From UBA1479 sp040218445 (lineage in GTDB: Bacteria; Pseudomonadota; Alphaproteobacteria; Rhodospirillales; Casp-alpha2): a stretch of DNA of 64,000 bases. The position numbers were made by a program, and so were the translations under genes. The notes below the pieces were generated by a model. The model ran no database searches and had not been told where the DNA came from. It worked only from the letters and a program-made list of their open reading frames with translations. Of this stretch, positions 42,931 to 55,210 are shown piece by piece (within the stretch, counting starts at the first letter, position 1; the number at the start of each line of letters is the position of its first letter). The stretch spans positions 62,001-126,000 of the forward strand of contig JAVJRK010000010.1 in the NCBI GenBank assembly GCA_040218445.1, given 5' to 3'.

Positions 42931-43506
42931 TCACAGCGTCAGATAAAGCGCTTCCGTGTCATCCCTGACCGTTTCAAACACGACCGCACCGATACCGAAA
43001 TTGACCGTTTGTCCATCCGAGGAACAGGGGAAATACAGTGTGGTCGATTGCTTGAAACGTTCTTTTTCACTTCCCTGGTCGAACAGAATGGACCGTTTGG
43101 CAAAGAACGGCCGGCGTTCGGCGATCGCCCGGCGGTGAAGCGGGAAATAATGGTCCGGCCCGTCACTACCGGTATAATTTTCCTCGACATAGCGGCCCTG
43201 CAAAACCCTGCCGTAATGCTCGTCGATCGCAGTGCCGGAGAATTTGACCAACAAGCCCTGTTCGATCCCATCGCGATAATCGTGGACGAACATGTTAGGG
43301 GCCAAGCGTGGGACCTGCATCAGGTCGATGGTGGCGTAATCAGGCAGGGTTTTATCGCCCAAGCCGGATACGATGAATTCACAGAATTCCCGAATAACCG
43401 CAATCTCGGTCAGTTCGGCAACCCGGTTGCAGATTGCGGACAAATCTTCCCCATTCGGTAACGGCGCTGTCACCTTCTTCTCCCCCAATTCTCCCTGAGA
43501 AAGCAT
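42931..43506 (-). CDS. PAS-domain protein (PAS_5 type)
   Basis: This 191-residue soluble protein matches the alphaproteobacterial PAS_5 group: VPRLAPNMFVHDYRDG, VKFSGTAIDEHYG and YFPLHRRAIAERRPFF. The domain may bind a small ligand, but there is no output domain, so the protein is probably a stand-alone sensor or adaptor. It converges with the M48 gene and lies downstream of carD on the same strand, beyond its terminator. Confidence 0.82.
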   Translation of the reverse strand: MLSQGELGEKKVTAPLPNGEDLSAICNRVAELTEIAVIREFCEFIVSGLGDKTLPDYATIDLMQVPRLAPNMFVHDYRDGIEQGLLVKFSGTAIDEHYGRVLQGRYVEENYTGSDGPDHYFPLHRRAIAERRPFFAKRSILFDQGSEKERFKQSTTLYFPCSSDGQTVNFGIGAVVFETVRDDTEALYLTL

Positions 43507-43568
43507 ACATATTTATGCTGACCGGGGGAGGCTTTTATTGGTCTGAATTAAAATTATTCCACAAAGGA

Positions 43569-43616
43569 AAACGGCCGGTTTCCATTTCCCCGAAAGGATA
43601 GGAAATCCGGCCGTTT
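43569..43616 (-). terminator. carD terminator
   Basis: Inverted repeat AAACGGCCGG-TTTCC (43569-43585) with GGAAAT-CCGGCCGTTT (43601-43616), with a TTTTCC tract reading leftwards. It follows carD. Confidence 0.7.
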
Positions 43617-43665
43617 GCCGATGTTCATGTCACCTGAGAGAACAGGCGATGCCTTGCGCCGGGAA

Positions 43666-44169
43666 TCAGGCGGCGCGCAGGACTTTCTCCAGTTTCTCGG
43701 TCGCCTTTTCCACGTCCGTCTTGTCGACGGCCGCCAATTCCGCGGCCAGACGGTCGCGGGCGGCTTCGTAGATCTGACGTTCAGAGAACGACTGGTCGGG
43801 CTGCCCCACGTTCCGATGCAGATCGCGCACGACCTCGGCGATGGAAACGGGATTGCCCGAATTGATCTTCGCTTCGTATTCCTGGGCCCGGCGGCTCCAC
43901 ATGGTGCGTTTGACACGCGCCCGGCCTTTAAGGGTTGTCATCGCCTCTTCCATGATTTTGCGCGTCGACAGTTTGCGCAGGCCCGACGTCGGGGCCTTGG
44001 AAACGGGAACCCGCAGGGTCATCCGGTCCTTATCAAAGGAAATGACGAAAAGATCGAGCTTGTGGCCCGCGATTTCTTCGGTTTCGACACCGATAACCTT
44101 GCCGACGCCGTGCGTCGGATAGACGACATAGTCGCCGGTGTCGATCTGCAGTTCTTCTTGTTTGGACAT
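43666..44169 (-). CDS. carD: CarD family RNA-polymerase-binding transcription regulator
   Basis: This 167-residue protein stabilises the RNA polymerase open complex, notably at rRNA promoters. The N-terminal Tudor-like RNAP-interaction domain (GDYVVYPTHGVGKVIG) and the C-terminal helical DNA-binding domain (RARVKRTMWSRRAQEYEAKI, then VVRDLHRN) are complete. The ATG at 44169 is the conserved MSKQEELQ start; a longer reading has no support. It lies downstream of the ferredoxin gene across 420 bases. Confidence 0.93.
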   Translation of the reverse strand: MSKQEELQIDTGDYVVYPTHGVGKVIGVETEEIAGHKLDLFVISFDKDRMTLRVPVSKAPTSGLRKLSTRKIMEEAMTTLKGRARVKRTMWSRRAQEYEAKINSGNPVSIAEVVRDLHRNVGQPDQSFSERQIYEAARDRLAAELAAVDKTDVEKATEKLEKVLRAA

Positions 44170-44589
44170 AGGTGCGGTCAACTCCGATATTACCCTTCTG
44201 TGCCTTGGGCTGCCCAAGCCCCGCCCCGGCCCGTTTTCCTGACGATCAGGTGCCGAAAGCAGTCTTCAGGGAGTACAAGAGCCGCCCCGCGACACGGAAC
44301 ATGGTCGCTGACCGGTCCTCTCCTGAAGTGGACGGCTGTCCTTCCCCGGCAAGCGTTTGAACGCTTATCCCACAGCCAGATGTCGGCCCGAAAAAATCCC
44401 CCCGGACGGACTGATGAGCTGCTCCGAGGGGACATAGACCTTTCGGTCGACAATTGGTGATTGTAACACAAATTTAAGGCAAAAACCACCCCCCGGTTCG
44501 CAGGCGCACAAAACCGGAAAAACGACAGGGATTCTGCCGTATTTAACGTTATTCAGCGCGCTTTGAAGTCAGCAGCGCCTTAAAAAAGG
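44170..44589. other. Long intergenic region between fdxA and carD
   Basis: No convincing gene lies in these 420 bases. There is a short palindrome, CTTGGGCTGCCCAAG (44203-44217), and a possible leftward -10 box TACAAT (44460-44465) in an AT-rich stretch that could start a carD transcript with a leader of about 290 nt. Confidence 0.4.
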
Positions 44590-44925
44590 TCAGTTGCCCT
44601 GGCCCGGGTTGGAGCTCAGAAGCTCTTTCTTGCCGTCCTTGCCGTTCCAATCCTCGGCATCCGCCGGCTGCTCGCCCTTGGACGTGATGTTGGGCCATTG
44701 CGCAGCGAACTTGGTATTGATCTCCAGCCAGTCCTCGACACCGGGTTCCGTATCCGGAACGATCGCTTCGGCCGGGCACTCGGGCTCGCACACGCCGCAA
44801 TCGATGCATTCATCGGGATGAATGACCAGGAAGTTTTCACCCTCGTAGAAGCAATCCACCGGGCAGACTTCCACGCAGTCCTGGAATTTACATTTGATGC
44901 AGTTTTCGGTGACGATATAGGTCAT
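44590..44925 (-). CDS. fdxA: 7Fe-8S ferredoxin FdxA
   Basis: This small cytoplasmic electron carrier (111 residues) matches Azotobacter FdI-type ferredoxins. Cysteines 9, 17 and 50 fit the 3Fe-4S cluster and 21, 40, 43 and 46 the 4Fe-4S cluster; Cys12 and Cys25 are extra cysteines of the family. The C-terminal extension after PDTEPGVEDWLE is also typical. Confidence 0.95.
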   Translation of the reverse strand: MTYIVTENCIKCKFQDCVEVCPVDCFYEGENFLVIHPDECIDCGVCEPECPAEAIVPDTEPGVEDWLEINTKFAAQWPNITSKGEQPADAEDWNGKDGKKELLSSNPGQGN

Positions 44926-45050
44926 TGCGAGCTCCGTGTGGTCGATAGCTTAAGAAAATTCAAAAAGTCGTCGGTCAAGACAAGCAATAAATTTGCAAAA
45001 CGCCCAACATGCAAACATCCAGATCGCAAAACACCGGCGCGCGCATCTAA

Positions 45051-45527
45051 TTACGCCCTATCCGCGCTTTGCTCAAGCCGCGCCAGCGCCCGTTTCCGCG
45101 CGGCACCGCTATCGCGATCAGGGACATGCAGCAGCCCGGCAACGCGCCGTGCCAGATTGGATTCGTAATCGTGAAGCTCGCCATCGGCATAGGCGACGGC
45201 CCAGACCATTTCCAAAACCCGCACCCGGTCTTCCGGTGCCATATGGTCCTTGATCGCCCGGGTCGTGCCGTAAAGTTCGACCGACGTGTCGGCGCGTGAC
45301 CGCGCATCAGCGATCAGGGTTTCCGCCTCGCCGTCTTCCAGGTTGAATTCGCCGGTCAGAAGGCTGCGGATAAGCGTCTCTTCTTCCCCGTCGAAATCGC
45401 CATCCAAAGACGCCGCTTCAACCAGCAGCAGGGCCGTAGCCTGTTCCAACGCCTTTGCGTCCGCCACCGGTGCAGCGGATTCATCGGCGGCGAGCCGGTC
45501 GGCCCATGATTTCAGTTTAGCAAACAT
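45051..45527 (-). CDS. TerB-family (TerB-like) protein
   Basis: This 158-residue helical cytoplasmic protein has a TerB fold, with the acidic metal-binding pairs DGDFDGEEE (about 42-50) and ADGELHDYE (about 118-126) that are the family signature. Its function is unknown; stress-response and metal-sensing roles have been proposed for the family. The ATG at 45527 is preferred over a TTG at 45536. Confidence 0.88.
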   Translation of the reverse strand: MFAKLKSWADRLAADESAAPVADAKALEQATALLLVEAASLDGDFDGEEETLIRSLLTGEFNLEDGEAETLIADARSRADTSVELYGTTRAIKDHMAPEDRVRVLEMVWAVAYADGELHDYESNLARRVAGLLHVPDRDSGAARKRALARLEQSADRA

Positions 45528-45623
45528 GAACTCCAACTAGCACGCAGGGGGGCCGCCCTCAACCACAGCAATGTTGCGGTTTTTCTTGCCGATGCGCGAA
45601 ACGCCCCCTAAACGACAGGGACC

Positions 45624-46247
45624 ATGACAAATCCGCCCCCCGATGCCCGCCTCAATTTCCCGGCGACGGAACGCAACAAAACCGCGATTCTTGAGATTCT
45701 CACCCGCGTTCTGCCGTCCGACGGCTTGGTGCTCGAAGTGGGATCCGGCTCGGGCCAGCATATCGCCGGCTTTGCCCGGGCCCTCCCCCACCTGGACTGG
45801 CAGGCCTCGGACCCGGACCCGACCTACCGGGCGTCGGCCGATGCCTGGGCAAATCATGCGGGCCTGGACCTGCCGCCGGCCCTTGATCTGGACGTCCGCC
45901 GCCATCCCTGGCCGGTACCGGCCGCAGCAGCAGTCATTTCCGCGAACATGATCCATATTTCACCCTGGGAGGCCTGTCTGGGTCTGTTGTCCGGGGCAGC
46001 CGAAATTCTGCCCGAAGGGGGCGTGCTTTATCTGTACGGCCCATTTGCCGTGGGCGGGACCCATACGGCGGAAAGCAATGCCCGGTTCGATGCCGGCCTG
46101 CGGGCCGAAAACCCGGATTGGGGCGTGCGTAATCTGGACGATGTCGCCATGGAAGCCCGCATGCGCAGCCTGCATCTGGTGGAAACGGTCAAGATGCCCG
46201 CCAATAACCTGTCGGTGGTATTTAAAAAACGCGCCGGGATGGCCTAG
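45624..46247 (+). CDS. DUF938 SAM-dependent methyltransferase-like protein
   Basis: This 207-residue protein has a methyltransferase Rossmann fold: motif I LVLEVGSGSGQH and the acidic DWQASDPD region. The ISANMIHISPWEA segment is typical of DUF938. Its substrate is unknown. It is a lone rightward gene that converges with the S4-domain gene. Confidence 0.88.
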   Translation: MTNPPPDARLNFPATERNKTAILEILTRVLPSDGLVLEVGSGSGQHIAGFARALPHLDWQASDPDPTYRASADAWANHAGLDLPPALDLDVRRHPWPVPAAAAVISANMIHISPWEACLGLLSGAAEILPEGGVLYLYGPFAVGGTHTAESNARFDAGLRAENPDWGVRNLDDVAMEARMRSLHLVETVKMPANNLSVVFKKRAGMA

Positions 46248-46259
46248 GCCGCCCCTCAC

Positions 46260-46682
46260 TCAGGCATCCGCGTCCTCGCCCCGCAGGCGGTCCGTATCCC
46301 GCCGTTCGCGCTTGGTGGGGCGTCCGGCACCCGGTTCACGCCGAGCAACGGAACCGCCCAACATCAATGCGCCGTCACCATCAGCCGGATTCTTCGGCGG
46401 GGGCGGGGGGGACATGTCCTCGTACAGCCCCTGTGCTTCCGGGGCCGGACCGCGCCGCTGCCCCAGCGCCAGAACCTTCACGACCTTGACGCCCGAGCGC
46501 ATGGGAAAGGTCAGCACATCGCCGACCTTCACGGAATAATGGGGCTTGGCGACATTGACCGTATTGACCCGCAATTTGCCCGACTGCACGTACTTGGTGG
46601 CGAGCGAACGGGTTTTGAAGAACCGCGCGAACCACAGCCATTTATCCAGGCGAAGGTTGCCGCCACCCACCGCGCCGGTCAT
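46260..46682 (-). CDS. S4-domain RNA-binding protein (HslR/RqcP-like)
   Basis: This 140-residue protein has an S4 RNA-binding domain (LRLDKWLWFARFFKTRSLA, then VQSGKLRVN) near the N-terminus and a basic, proline-rich tail. HslR and RqcP relatives bind stalled 50S subunits carrying peptidyl-tRNA. The start at 46682 overlaps the helicase stop (ATGA), so the genes are translationally coupled; longer upstream readings in the same frame are shadows of the helicase. Confidence 0.88.
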   Translation of the reverse strand: MTGAVGGGNLRLDKWLWFARFFKTRSLATKYVQSGKLRVNTVNVAKPHYSVKVGDVLTFPMRSGVKVVKVLALGQRRGPAPEAQGLYEDMSPPPPPKNPADGDGALMLGGSVARREPGAGRPTKRERRDTDRLRGEDADA

Positions 46683-49240
46683 GACACCACAAGGTCCTTC
46701 AACTTGGCGAACGGCGAATGGGGATCGACGCGAGGCGCAGGCGATGACGCCGCTTTTTCCTTGCGCCGTGGTGTGGATTTGGACTTCGGCGACGTCGCCT
46801 TGCGTTCCGGCCGCGCCGCATGGCCTGCGGGGCGGAACCGCAAGGTGCCCTCGACTTCCTTGGCGCGGAACCCCAGTCCCTTCAAGACTGTTTCCATATC
46901 CGCCGCATTGCATCCCGCAAGGGACAGCAGATCGGCCTCGATCTCGAACCCCGCCTTGCCGCCGGCCTTGGACAGCGCCCAGGCCTTGGCCACGACCCGT
47001 TCGACCATGTCGATCCGCAGCGCGATCTTGCCGAACCGGCGGAACCCGACCTGTTCCCAATACTCACCCGGCAAGCGCCCGGCGGCAACGGAGACCCGGC
47101 CCGGTGCGGGCGGCGGGACCGGCCGGCGCCCTTCGGCCAGGCACCACAGAAACCCCCGCATGGCAGCCGGTGCGGGGCGGACCAGGGCCGGCAGGAACAC
47201 CGTTTCGCGGCCGATTCTGATCCCGGCGGCGCGAAGGTCCCGGCGGTCGTCCTTGGCGATCAAAGCCAGTTGTTCATCCACATCCCGGCGCGGCAAAGAG
47301 CCATAGGCCTCGCCCAAGCGGAAGGCGAGTCCCTTCGCTGCTCCTTTAAGAGATGCCTTTTCAAGCGCGAACAGATCGCGGAACAGATCGGCCAGATGCC
47401 CGGCGGTCCAGCCTTCCAGACGCTTCGCAATCCGGTCGCGTCCGCTGCCGTCCAATAAATCCGATGCCGTAACCCGCACGGCGGGCCGTAACAAGGCATT
47501 GCCCCGCACCAGGCGCCCCACGGGAACGCCGTCCCACAGGATCACGCCCGCTTCCGGCCCGTCGAACGGCGCCAGGGTGATGGCGCTGTCCGGTGCCTGT
47601 TCGAACGCCTGGACCCGGCGGCGGAATTCGCCCTTGAGCGCCCGGCCCGCCGCCGCGGCAATGGTTTTGCCGGCGGCATCCCCGCCGGCACCCGCGGCAT
47701 CGAACAGAAAGCCTTTCAGATGTCCCACGGGGTGGCCTTCGACCACCACATCGCCCGATATCGTCACGGCGGCCATCAAATCCGGCGTGTCCTTCAGCTT
47801 TTTCATCAGATGTGCCGTCGATTTGTCGACGAACCGCTGGGTCAGGCGTTCGTGCATCACATCGGAAAGCTTGTCTTCGATGGTCCGGGTCCGTTCCTGC
47901 CAATGCAGGGCATCGGGCAGCCAGGCCCCGTGGAAGGACACATAAGTCCAGGTGCGGATATGGGCGATCCGCTGGGTCAGGGCATCGATATCGCCGTCCA
48001 GCCGGTCCAGGCGTTTGACCTGCTCCGCCATCCAGTCTTCGGGCAGGCGGCCTTCGGGGCCGGTCAGATATTTGTAGATGGTCGTCAGCAGATTGGCATG
48101 GGCATCGGTCATCACGCCCTGAAAGTCAGGCACCTGGCAGACATCCCACAGCAGGCGCACGGCTTCCGGCGTGACGGCGCGGTCCATCACCGCCTCGTCG
48201 CGCAGCAGCAGGGCCAGGGCCTGTTCGTCTTCGGCCGCGCGGGCCCGCATCAGCCCCCCCCTGGGGGCGGGGCGGGCAAGGGTCTGCTTCAAGGCATGAA
48301 CCGAGGAAAAATCCAGATCGCCGTTGCGCCAGAAGATCTTCCCAAGGGGGTCGAACTTATGGCTTTCGATGGCTTCGGCCAGATCGGGATCAAGGGCGCG
48401 CTGATCCGCCGTCGTCCCGAAGGTCCCGTCGTTCATGGCGCGTCCGGCGCGCCCGGCGATCTGCGCCAGTTCTGCCGGGGCCAGCGTGCGCCGCTGGCGG
48501 CCGTCGAATTTGGCGATCCCGGCGAAAGCCACATGGTCAATGTCCATGTTCAGGCCCATGCCGATGGCATCCGTGGCGACCAGGTAATCGACCTCGCCCG
48601 CCTGATACATGGCGACCTGGGCGTTCCGCGTGCGCGGGCTGAGTGCCCCCAACACCACGGCGGCCCCGCCCCGCTGCCGGCGCACCAGTTCGGCCAGGGC
48701 ATAGACCCGGGCCGCCGAAAACGCGACCACGGCCGAGCGCGGCGGCAGGCGCGTGACCTTTTTCTGCCCGGAATAGCGCAGCACGCTCATGCGCGGCCGG
48801 GTCATGAATTCCACATCGGGGACAAGATGTTCGATCAGGGGGCGGATGGTTTCGGCGCCCAGGAACATGGTTTCATACCGGCCCCGGGCGTTCAGCAGCC
48901 GTTCCGTGAACATATGCCCCCGGTCCGGGTCGGCGCACATCTGGATTTCATCGATGGCCAGGAAATCCACGGGCCGGTCCAGCGGCATGGCTTCGACCGT
49001 GCACAGGAAATAACGCGCCCCTTCGGGCAGGATTTTTTCCTCGCCGGTGATCAGTGCGACCTGCCCTGCACCCTTTGCCCGGACCGCGCGGTCGTAATTT
49101 TCCCGCGCCAGCAGGCGCAGGGGAAAGGCGATGATGCCGGACGGGTGAGCCAGCATGCGTTCCATCGCCAGATGCGTCTTGCCCGTATTGGTCGGGCCCA
49201 GAACAGCGAGAATACGCCAGTGCTGCGTGGAGAGTTCCAT
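46679..49240 (-). CDS. Suv3-type RNA helicase
   Basis: This 853-residue ATP-dependent RNA helicase resembles mitochondrial Suv3. The motifs are GPTNTGKTH (Walker A, about 15-23), IDEIQMCADPDRG (DEIQ motif II), SVLRYSGQ, and the motif VI AQIAGRAGRAMNDG. The C-terminal region is long and basic near the end (KSKSTPRRKEK). Mitochondrial Suv3 works with a degradosome; a bacterial RNA-decay role is inferred. It is coupled to the S4-domain gene downstream. Confidence 0.92.
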   Translation of the reverse strand: MELSTQHWRILAVLGPTNTGKTHLAMERMLAHPSGIIAFPLRLLARENYDRAVRAKGAGQVALITGEEKILPEGARYFLCTVEAMPLDRPVDFLAIDEIQMCADPDRGHMFTERLLNARGRYETMFLGAETIRPLIEHLVPDVEFMTRPRMSVLRYSGQKKVTRLPPRSAVVAFSAARVYALAELVRRQRGGAAVVLGALSPRTRNAQVAMYQAGEVDYLVATDAIGMGLNMDIDHVAFAGIAKFDGRQRRTLAPAELAQIAGRAGRAMNDGTFGTTADQRALDPDLAEAIESHKFDPLGKIFWRNGDLDFSSVHALKQTLARPAPRGGLMRARAAEDEQALALLLRDEAVMDRAVTPEAVRLLWDVCQVPDFQGVMTDAHANLLTTIYKYLTGPEGRLPEDWMAEQVKRLDRLDGDIDALTQRIAHIRTWTYVSFHGAWLPDALHWQERTRTIEDKLSDVMHERLTQRFVDKSTAHLMKKLKDTPDLMAAVTISGDVVVEGHPVGHLKGFLFDAAGAGGDAAGKTIAAAAGRALKGEFRRRVQAFEQAPDSAITLAPFDGPEAGVILWDGVPVGRLVRGNALLRPAVRVTASDLLDGSGRDRIAKRLEGWTAGHLADLFRDLFALEKASLKGAAKGLAFRLGEAYGSLPRRDVDEQLALIAKDDRRDLRAAGIRIGRETVFLPALVRPAPAAMRGFLWCLAEGRRPVPPPAPGRVSVAAGRLPGEYWEQVGFRRFGKIALRIDMVERVVAKAWALSKAGGKAGFEIEADLLSLAGCNAADMETVLKGLGFRAKEVEGTLRFRPAGHAARPERKATSPKSKSTPRRKEKAASSPAPRVDPHSPFAKLKDLVVS

Positions 49241-49283
49241 AACGGATTAAATGTCGCCTTCCATGCCCGCCCGTGCAAGCGCA

Positions 49284-49964
49284 TTAGTCTGCTTGTTTGC
49301 TCTTTATCATCGGCACAAAGGCAACCGGCAGCACACTTTCAATGGTGACTTTGCCGTCCAGCGCCTTGACCACCAGGGTCAAGGTCTGGCGATCATGGGC
49401 CCGGCCGATGGGCACGATCATGCGCCCACCGGGGCGAAGTTGATGAATAAGGTCTTCGGGGATTCGTTCGGGCGCGGCCGTGACCATCACCGCGTCGAAC
49501 GGCGCTTCTTCGGGCCAGCCCTTGTAGCCGTCGCCGATCCGCACATGAACGTTGTCATAGCCCAGGCGGGCAAGCCGCTTTTGCGCCTGTCGGCCCAGTT
49601 CTTCGACGATTTCGACGGTATGAACGCGGGCCGCGACATGCGAAAGAACTGCGGCTTGGTAGCCCGATCCGGTTCCGATCTCCAACACCTTTTCCGTGCC
49701 GTCCAGGTCCAACAGATCGGTCATCAATGCCACGATATAGGGCTGGGAAATGGTCTGGCCGTGGCCGATGGGCTGGGGCCGGTTGATATAGGCCACGACC
49801 TCGTCCTCATCCCGCACGAATTCATGGCGCGGCACGGCCGCCATGGCGGCCATGGTGCGGTCGGAAAACGCCTTGCGCCCGGTCCAGAATGCCGTGTCGC
49901 GGGCATCCTGTTCGATTTCGCGCAAAAGCCGTTGGCGTTTTTCCTCGAACGGGTCGCCGGCCAT
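49284..49964 (-). CDS. pcm: Protein-L-isoaspartate O-methyltransferase
   Basis: This repair enzyme (226 residues) methylates isoaspartyl residues in damaged proteins. Motif I VLEIGTGSGYQAAVLSHV, DNVHVRIGDGYKG and the substrate-loop RPQPIGHGQTISQP are intact. The ATG at 49964 has GGGAGAGG just upstream, so the longer reading to 50222 is not used. It is oriented away from htpG. Confidence 0.94.
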   Translation of the reverse strand: MAGDPFEEKRQRLLREIEQDARDTAFWTGRKAFSDRTMAAMAAVPRHEFVRDEDEVVAYINRPQPIGHGQTISQPYIVALMTDLLDLDGTEKVLEIGTGSGYQAAVLSHVAARVHTVEIVEELGRQAQKRLARLGYDNVHVRIGDGYKGWPEEAPFDAVMVTAAPERIPEDLIHQLRPGGRMIVPIGRAHDRQTLTLVVKALDGKVTIESVLPVAFVPMIKSKQAD

Positions 49965-50095
49965 GGGCCTCTCCCAATTACCCCTGCAGTCCTTAAGGCT
50001 TGCAAACTCGCGCTCACCGTCACATATCTCGCCCACCAAGGGCAAGACTGGCCGGAACCCGCCGACCAAACGGAACCATTGGGGGTAGATAGACC

Positions 50096-52039
50096 ATGAC
50101 AACCGCATCAACCGTTGAAAAACACGCCTTCCAGGCCGAAGTGGGCAAGCTGCTCGATATCGTCGCGCACTCGCTGTACAGCCAGAAGGAGATTTTCCTG
50201 CGCGAGCTGATTTCCAACGCATCCGACGCCTGTGACAAGCTGCGCTATCAATCGCTGACCGAGCCCAAGCTGATCGAGGGCGATCCCGGCTTCCACGTCA
50301 CCATCACCCTGGACAAGAAAGCCAAGACCCTGACCGTATCGGACAATGGGGTCGGCATGGACAAGGACGACCTGACCGGCATCCTGGGCACCATCGCCCG
50401 GTCGGGCACCCAGGCCTTTGTCGAAAACCTGGGCGACGATGCCAAGAAAGACAAAGACAAGGCGGTTTCCCTGATCGGGCAATTCGGCGTCGGCTTCTAT
50501 TCAGCCTTCATGGTCGCCGATACGGTCGAGGTCATCACCCGCAAGGCAGGCACCGACACGGCCTTCAAATGGTCGTCCGACGGACGCGGCGAATTCACCA
50601 TCGAAGACGCCGCCCGCGACGGGCGCGGCACGGACGTCGTCGTGCACCTTAAGAAAGACGAAAAAGAGTATCTGGAGCCCGAGCGCATCGCCCATATCGT
50701 GCGTACCTATTCGGACCATATCGGCATTCCCATCGTCCTGGCCCCCGTCGGGAAAGACGATGACGAGCGCACGCTCAACACCGCATCGGCGATCTGGACC
50801 CGGGAAAAGAAGGACATATCGGACGACCAGTACAAAGAGTTCTATCACCACGCGGCCCATGCCTTCGACGACCCCTGGATGACCCTGCACAACAAGGTCG
50901 AAGGCGTGCTGAGCTACACCAACCTGCTGTTCATTCCGTCCATGCGGCCCATGGACCTGTTCAACCCGGACCGCAGCGGCGCCGTGAAGCTTTACGTCAA
51001 ACGGGTATTCATCACGGACAATTGCGAAGGCCTGCTGCCGCCCTATCTGCGGTTCGTGAAGGGCGTGGTCGATTCCGAAGATCTGGCGCTGAACGTCAGC
51101 CGCGAAATGATGCAGCACAATCCCGTGGTCGCAAAAATCTCCCAGGGCCTGACCAAGCGCATCTTCGGCGAGCTGAAAAAATCGGCCGAGAAAAAACCCG
51201 ATGACTACCTGGAATTCTGGGACACCTTCGGCCCCGTGCTGAAGGAAGGATTGTATGAAGACGGCAACAACCGCGAGAAAATTCTGGAGCTCGCGCGTTT
51301 TAAAAGCTCGGAACGCCCGGGCTGGGTCAGCCTGGCCGACTATGTCGCCGGCATGAAGGACGGCCAGGACGCCATTTTCTATATTTCCGGCGAAGACCCG
51401 GAAGCGGCCCTTGCCAGCCCGCAGTTGGAGGGCTTCAAGGCCAAGGGCGTCGAGGTTCTGCTGATGACCGATCCGGTCGACGAATTCTGGCTGGGTCATG
51501 TCGGAAATTTCGAAGACAAGCCGTTCAAATCAGCAACCCGCGGCGGCGCCGACCTTGCCAAGATCGCCAAACCGAAGGACGCCAAGTCCGAGGACGACAA
51601 AGGCAAGGACGACGACGAAGACACGGATGATACGGCCAAGACCACGCCCGGCATGGATCAGCTGATCGCCGCGTTCAAGGTGGCATTGGGCGAAAAGGTC
51701 AAGGACGTGCGCCCGTCGGAACGCCTGACCGACAGCCCGGTCTGCCTGATCGCCGACGAGGGCGATCTGGACATGAACCTGGAACGGCTGCTGAAACAGC
51801 ACAAACAGCTGGACGGTCGGGAACTGTCCCCCCGCATTCTGGAAATCAATCCGGACCACGCCCTGATCGGCAAGCTTGCCAAACTGGCCGAGGACAAGAA
51901 CGCCAAGGACCCGTCACTGGACGAGGCCGCGCTGTTGCTCCTGGATCAGGCCCGTATCCTGGAAGGCGAGCCGGTGATCGACGCCCCGGCCTTTTCCAAG
52001 CGGCTGTCGTCGCTGATGGCGAAGGGCCTTGCGGGGTAA
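50096..52039 (+). CDS. htpG: Molecular chaperone HtpG (Hsp90)
   Basis: This ATP-dependent chaperone (647 residues) has the N-terminal GHKL ATPase domain (RELISNASDACDKLRY, DNGVGMDKDDL, GQFGVGFYSAFMV), the middle domain (DEFWLGHVG) and the C-terminal dimerisation domain, with the usual family length. The acidic, lysine-rich linker (about 495-525) is longer than in E. coli. An upstream purine-rich stretch (GGGGGTAGATAGACC) precedes the ATG. Confidence 0.97.
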   Translation: MTTASTVEKHAFQAEVGKLLDIVAHSLYSQKEIFLRELISNASDACDKLRYQSLTEPKLIEGDPGFHVTITLDKKAKTLTVSDNGVGMDKDDLTGILGTIARSGTQAFVENLGDDAKKDKDKAVSLIGQFGVGFYSAFMVADTVEVITRKAGTDTAFKWSSDGRGEFTIEDAARDGRGTDVVVHLKKDEKEYLEPERIAHIVRTYSDHIGIPIVLAPVGKDDDERTLNTASAIWTREKKDISDDQYKEFYHHAAHAFDDPWMTLHNKVEGVLSYTNLLFIPSMRPMDLFNPDRSGAVKLYVKRVFITDNCEGLLPPYLRFVKGVVDSEDLALNVSREMMQHNPVVAKISQGLTKRIFGELKKSAEKKPDDYLEFWDTFGPVLKEGLYEDGNNREKILELARFKSSERPGWVSLADYVAGMKDGQDAIFYISGEDPEAALASPQLEGFKAKGVEVLLMTDPVDEFWLGHVGNFEDKPFKSATRGGADLAKIAKPKDAKSEDDKGKDDDEDTDDTAKTTPGMDQLIAAFKVALGEKVKDVRPSERLTDSPVCLIADEGDLDMNLERLLKQHKQLDGRELSPRILEINPDHALIGKLAKLAEDKNAKDPSLDEAALLLLDQARILEGEPVIDAPAFSKRLSSLMAKGLAG

Positions 52040-52065
52040 TACGCGGGTTATTTCATCCGGCGTTT

Positions 52066-52266
52066 CTAGAACGAGCTTTCGGCCGCCACCATCTGGCGGA
52101 ACAGAAGACGCGAGCGCGCGGACGAAACCACGTCGCGCATGTCGTCCAGGGTGACGCCGTCACGCGCCATCACAAGGCGCACCACCGGGTCGGACAGCAT
52201 GTCGTCCAACTGGGGCTCGCGCCGGGGGTCCAGATAGTATCGGGACATCATCGCCATATCGTTCAC
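52066..52266 (-). CDS. Small conserved-looking hypothetical protein (66 aa)
   Basis: A 66-residue product with RYYLDPRREPQLDDMLSD and a helical tail VVSSARSRLLFRQMVAAE. I recognise no family. The GTG at 52266 has GAGGAG 9 bases upstream, which supports translation. It has the codon use of the neighbours and stands between htpG and the acnA terminator. Confidence 0.6.
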   Translation of the reverse strand: MNDMAMMSRYYLDPRREPQLDDMLSDPVVRLVMARDGVTLDDMRDVVSSARSRLLFRQMVAAESSF

Positions 52267-52464
52267 TTTGTGTGACTCCTCATTGGTCGCACTGAAAATT
52301 ATTGACCGTGGACATCACCGGGCGGGCCGTCTCTCCCCAGGGGCCGCCCTTGGTGCCGCAGGACCGGACCATAGTCCCGGCCTGTGAATGGATGATGACA
52401 AGGCTGTGAATCTCCGGCGTTAATTTCCGCTTCTCACTATGCACATATGAATGGTCGCATGAAA

Positions 52465-52491
52465 AAGGCCGGCCCCGAAGGGACCGGCCTT
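52465..52491 (-). terminator. acnA rho-independent terminator
   Basis: Stem AAGGCCGG-CCC (52465-52475) with GG-ACCGGCCTT (52481-52491) is followed leftwards by TTTTTCATG. It lies 30 bases past the acnA stop. Confidence 0.85.
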
Positions 52492-52522
52492 GATCGCTTC
52501 GCTGTCCGGTGCCCGGCGGCTT

Positions 52523-55210
<2,688 letters not shown>

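Noticed and set aside
45051..45527. Possible tellurite-resistance system from the TerB-like gene
   Set aside because: No other ter genes are present; stand-alone TerB-like proteins are common and not evidence of tellurite resistance.
47720..49348. A 542-codon open frame on the + strand
   Set aside because: It is antisense to the Suv3-like helicase and rich in His/Gly/Gln; no recognisable domain.
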